6,646 nt of DNA from Candidatus Iainarchaeum sp. Its GTDB lineage: Archaea > Iainarchaeota > Iainarchaeia > Iainarchaeales > GCA-2688035. The DNA is taken from contig JAFGEM010000075.1 of assembly GCA_016931555.1 (NCBI GenBank), positions 1 through 6,646 on the forward strand, read 5' to 3'. The position numbers were made by a program, and so were the translations under genes. The notes under the pieces were generated by a model, which ran no database searches, had not been told where the DNA came from, and saw nothing but the letters and a program-made list of their open reading frames with translations. This document shows, piece by piece, positions 4,100-6,646 of this stretch; the first letter of the stretch is position 1; every line of letters begins with the position of its first letter.

Positions 4100-4105
4100 C
4101 AGTTG

Positions 4106-5257
4106 ATGAAAAAAAAACTACATGTGGGGATAGTCTCTTTTTATAATCCTCATCTAGGGGGAAGTCGGGTTTCGGCTACACGTACCGCAATCCAGCTTGC
4201 AAGGAGAGGCCACAAAACCTTTATTATAAGCCACAGCGATTCCTATAACACAGAAGCATTGCAGGAGCTGGGATTAAATTTTTTTCCCATAGAAAGCATT
4301 GAATATCCAACACTAACCAGTGAAGTGCACACAATTACTTTTGCATCAAAAATTGCGGAAGTACAACAGTCTTTTGGATTGGATTTAGTGCATGCCCATT
4401 ATGGCGTGCCTTATGCTGTTTCCTGCATGGTAGCAAAGGAGCTTACAAGCGTGCCATATTTTGTAACCTTGCGAGGTTCTGACGTGTCTGTTTTGGGGGT
4501 AAATCCTGCAATACAGCCCGTGTTGAACATGGCCCTGAAAAAAGCGGAAAAAGTTTTTTTTGTCAGCAATTTTTTAAAGGAATTTGCAGCAAACCACGGC
4601 ATATACACTAAAAACAGCGAAGTTTTATACAATTTTGTTCCAACTGACCTATATGCCCACAGCTCATTCCCAAACCTAAAGAAGGCACTAAAAATTTCTC
4701 CAGAGAGCACAATAGTAACTCACGCCTCAAATTTTAGGGAAATTAAAAGGCCCTTTGATATTATTGAGGCAGCAAAGATTGTTTTGGACAATCATAAAAA
4801 TGTTTATTTTATTTTTATTGGAGAAGGCCCGCTACTTCAAGAGTGCCAAAGAAAAGTCGAAGAACTGGGCATAAGCAAAAACATTCGTTTTACGGGAAGA
4901 AAAGAGAATATGTATGACTGGTTTGCAATCACAGACATTTTCATATTAAACTCTGAAATTGAGGGCTTTGGGTTGGTTGTTGCAGAGGCAATGGCCAGTG
5001 GCAGTGCAGTAATCTCAAGCAAGTGCGGTGGCCCCGAGGAAATAATTGAGGAAAACAAATCAGGATTGCTATTTGAAAGGGAAGATATTGATGCACTTGT
5101 GGAAAAAATAAGTTTTCTCATAGAAAATCCCGGCGCCCGAAAAAAAATGGGGCAGGAAGCAAAAAACAGGATAAGAAAAAAATTTTCCGCAGAAAACCAT
5201 ATCCCCCGATTGGAAGCAGAGTATTACAAAGCAATTCAAACTAAAGAGAAAGATTGA
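4106..5257 (+). CDS. GT4 (GT-B fold) glycosyltransferase, resembles BshA (N-acetylglucosaminyl-malate synthase)
   Basis: The 383-residue product has the two-domain GT-B layout. The N-terminal domain has a GG loop (NPHLGGSRVSATRTA, 14-28), LVHAHYGVPYAV (94-105) and FVTLRGSDVSVLG (119-131). The C-terminal nucleotide-sugar domain has HASNFREIKRP (206-216), FIGEGPLL (237-244) and the retaining E-x7-E motif with Glu286 and Glu294 in EGFGLVVAEAMASG, then CGGPEEII. From memory of Bacillus BshA, the blocks HxHYxxPxA, T-L-x-G-[ST]-D-[IV]-[ST]-V-L-G, [IA]-SNFR-x-[VI]-KR, YNF and the EAMA region align in order, and the length (about 380) agrees. BshA joins GlcNAc from UDP-GlcNAc to L-malate. Pairing with the upstream PIG-L gene strengthens this. 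It is not proof: other GT4 enzymes, such as those making GlcNAc-inositol lipids, share most motifs. Confidence 0.85.
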   Translation: MKKKLHVGIVSFYNPHLGGSRVSATRTAIQLARRGHKTFIISHSDSYNTEALQELGLNFFPIESIEYPTLTSEVHTITFASKIAEVQQSFGLDLVHAHYGVPYAVSCMVAKELTSVPYFVTLRGSDVSVLGVNPAIQPVLNMALKKAEKVFFVSNFLKEFAANHGIYTKNSEVLYNFVPTDLYAHSSFPNLKKALKISPESTIVTHASNFREIKRPFDIIEAAKIVLDNHKNVYFIFIGEGPLLQECQRKVEELGISKNIRFTGRKENMYDWFAITDIFILNSEIEGFGLVVAEAMASGSAVISSKCGGPEEIIEENKSGLLFEREDIDALVEKISFLIENPGARKKMGQEAKNRIRKKFSAENHIPRLEAEYYKAIQTKEKD

Positions 5258-5273
5258 TAAACAAGAAAGAATG

Positions 5274-5280
5274 TTTTTAT
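5274..5280 (+). promoter_or_regulatory. Possible TATA box for the 5298 gene
   Basis: TTTTTAT, ending 17 nt before ATG 5298, overlaps the short gap after the glycosyltransferase gene. The spacing is shorter than at the other promoters, so the gene may instead be read through from upstream. Confidence 0.35.
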
Positions 5281-5281
5281 G

Positions 5282-5299
5282 ATTGGTGCGCAAACCAAT
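5282..5299 (+). repeat. Inverted repeat overlapping the start codon of the 5298 gene
   Basis: ATTGGT (5282-5287) and ACCAAT (5294-5299) form a perfect 6-bp stem with the loop GCGCAA. The second arm includes the first two bases of the ATG, and the first arm includes GGT of a GGTG Shine-Dalgarno-like site. In RNA it would hide both signals; in DNA it could be an operator. Confidence 0.5.
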
Positions 5300-6646
5300 G
5301 CCTAAAAAAAGTAATTCAAGGTATAAGAGAACTGGCGCGCTTGGAGGCGACCAGTCGGGAATAATGAGACAGGGGTTTCTGCGCGCGCATGCAATGAGGC
5401 GTGCTGGAAAAAAAACAGGTTATCTTATTCATGATGCGGATACTGCGGGCGTAGCATCAAAAAAAACTATTGACGCCAGCCGCTTAAGGCAAAATAAGGG
5501 GCTTTGGGTTGGCTTGGAAAGGCAGACAAAGGACAGGACACAATACATTTCCGCGGGGGAAAGAAACGTTTTTTTGGGGCCTAAGCCAAGTGCTTTGGAC
5601 GCAATTGACAGGCACCCCCCATCAAGAATCGGCTTGGTTACCTCGGAAAGAAAGCTTGCGGGTTCAGGGCTGGCTTTTCACAGGATTCCAAGGCTTGATG
5701 AGCTTGTTGTAAAACAGTTTACGCACGATGTGCTCGAGGCATTGAGACTAAGCGAAAAAAACAGGGCACAAAAAGCGCGCGCAAAAATAGTTGTGAAAAT
5801 AGTTGAGGATTATGTGAAAAAGCACCCGAAAGCAACTCTTGCAGACCTTGAAATACATTTGAGCAGGAAAATTTTTCGTGAAAAAATACCCACTACAAAA
5901 TCATCAAGCCTGTTCAGGGCAGACGCGAGAAATATTGCGCGCCACAAATTGCTGAACAATTTTCTTGCAAATTACAGTGCAGTTGCTGCAGAGTACAATG
6001 GGGTTGTCTCAAAATTTAAAGGATTCCGGAGCCTTGCAACACAGGAGGGCGAGCTTCCTTTTACAGTGGTTTTTAATCTGCACGGGCATACTGTGAGGGG
6101 AACACTCTATGTTTTGAACGGAAACATTACAGTTAAGGGGCCTGATTTTCACAGGGCAATAAATCATGGAAAGCGTTTGGGAAATGTAAAACAGCTTTTT
6201 TCTGTCCTGCGCAGTTCTCTTGGAAGAGATGTTTCTGTTGTGCCAAAGGCAGTTCCGCTTTTAGTGCAATTGCGCATGAATTACAATGATTATGCCACGA
6301 ATCAGGGTTATGCTCCAATGGCTGACGAGTTTGCGCGGAGAATAGGCGTAAGGCAGCACCCTGATTTTGTTGTAAGATTTGATGCTTTCAGGGCGCTGGG
6401 CAAGCACAGGATTAAACTGCCCAGAGAAATGCAGGCTGCTTTTGGAAAGCAGGCAATAACTGGCTTGGAATTGGCGGAAAGGGCTCCGGAAGTCATTGCA
6501 ACTAACAAAAGTGCAATCCAAGGAATAAAGGATGCAAAAAATCCCGAACAATTATTGGAGTTGATGCATTCCCCTGAAATTAGGGTGCGCGTTTCGGGAA
6601 TAAGCAGGGCAGAGGAACAGGAGCTGGGGGGCATAAGGGCTATTCT
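5298..6646 (+). CDS. Uncharacterised large basic protein (at least 449 aa), 3' truncated
   Basis: From ATG 5298 the frame is open to the window edge: 449 complete codons with no stop. The N-terminus MPKKSNSRYKRTGALGG is strongly basic with no signal peptide or membrane helix, and Arg/Lys/His are frequent throughout. No cysteine occurs in the visible part, unlike the Cys-rich neighbours. Visible regions are a basic, glycine-containing head (1-45), a mixed region to about 130, a charged predominantly helical stretch (about 135-245), a beta-rich patch (PFTVVFNLHGHTVRGTLYVL, 254-273), and helical segments towards the edge. I recognise no catalytic motif or family. A nucleic-acid- or ribosome-associated role would suit the charge, but that is inference. 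It begins 40 bp after the glycosyltransferase gene and may share its transcript. Confidence 0.75.
   Translation, partial: MPKKSNSRYKRTGALGGDQSGIMRQGFLRAHAMRRAGKKTGYLIHDADTAGVASKKTIDASRLRQNKGLWVGLERQTKDRTQYISAGERNVFLGPKPSALDAIDRHPPSRIGLVTSERKLAGSGLAFHRIPRLDELVVKQFTHDVLEALRLSEKNRAQKARAKIVVKIVEDYVKKHPKATLADLEIHLSRKIFREKIPTTKSSSLFRADARNIARHKLLNNFLANYSAVAAEYNGVVSKFKGFRSLATQEGELPFTVVFNLHGHTVRGTLYVLNGNITVKGPDFHRAINHGKRLGNVKQLFSVLRSSLGRDVSVVPKAVPLLVQLRMNYNDYATNQGYAPMADEFARRIGVRQHPDFVVRFDAFRALGKHRIKLPREMQAAFGKQAITGLELAERAPEVIATNKSAIQGIKDAKNPEQLLELMHSPEIRVRVSGISRAEEQELGGIRAI

Noticed and set aside
5509..5712. Plus-strand 67-codon open frame
   Set aside because: It is out of frame inside the 5298 gene, which is open across the whole region.
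6261..6634. Minus-strand open frames near the right edge
   Set aside because: They are shadows of the long plus-strand gene that stays open for 449 codons. They have no promoter or domain.

Overview
The window looks like a compact archaeal chromosome segment, most likely from a DPANN-type lineage (inference; I cannot place it further). The evidence is a tRNA gene with a canonical archaeal bulge-helix-bulge intron, TATA-type promoters at a fixed short distance from start codons (leaderless mRNAs), the tail of a KaiC/RAD55-like ATPase, and small lipobox proteins in very tight intergenic packing. I see no rRNA, CRISPR array, transposase or insertion sequence.

Layout. Positions 1-264 hold the C-terminus of a KaiC-like ATPase. 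A 39-codon ORF follows through an ATGA overlap (261-380) and converges on a small Cys-rich lipoprotein gene (386-595, minus). Next comes tRNA-Ser(UGA) on the minus strand (736-920), with a 100-nt intron. About 75 nt of that intron is a three-hairpin element, and a diverged twin of it lies directly 3' of the tRNA (657-734). A two-helix membrane protein gene (1022-1252, plus) ends exactly where the NAD(P)H-hydrate dehydratase gene (1253-2044, minus) ends. Upstream of the dehydratase on the minus strand are two more Cys-rich lipoprotein genes (2083-2724 and 2770-2985) and a small charged, helical protein gene (3022-3252). On the plus strand follow a PIG-L/LmbE deacetylase (3358-4029), a GT4 glycosyltransferase resembling BshA (4106-5257), and an unrecognised protein of more than 449 residues that runs off the window (5298-6646).

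How the parts may work together. The deacetylase and glycosyltransferase have the same family pairing as BshB and BshA of bacillithiol synthesis, and the glycosyltransferase shares several BshA-like blocks, judged from memory. An archaeal low-molecular-weight thiol or glucosaminyl-conjugate pathway is the most attractive metabolic reading, but it is unproven and no cysteine ligase (BshC) is visible. The three Cys-rich lipoproteins suggest an envelope with disulfide- or metal-rich small proteins. Two translation-start styles coexist. Five genes carry a TATA box whose end lies 21-23 nt before the ATG and have no Shine-Dalgarno sequence. At least three others have a GGTG/GAGG-like Shine-Dalgarno about 6 nt before the ATG.

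The most unusual item is the tRNA intron: its structured content, its compensatory differences from the flanking twin, and a T6 run that would be a termination risk in archaea.
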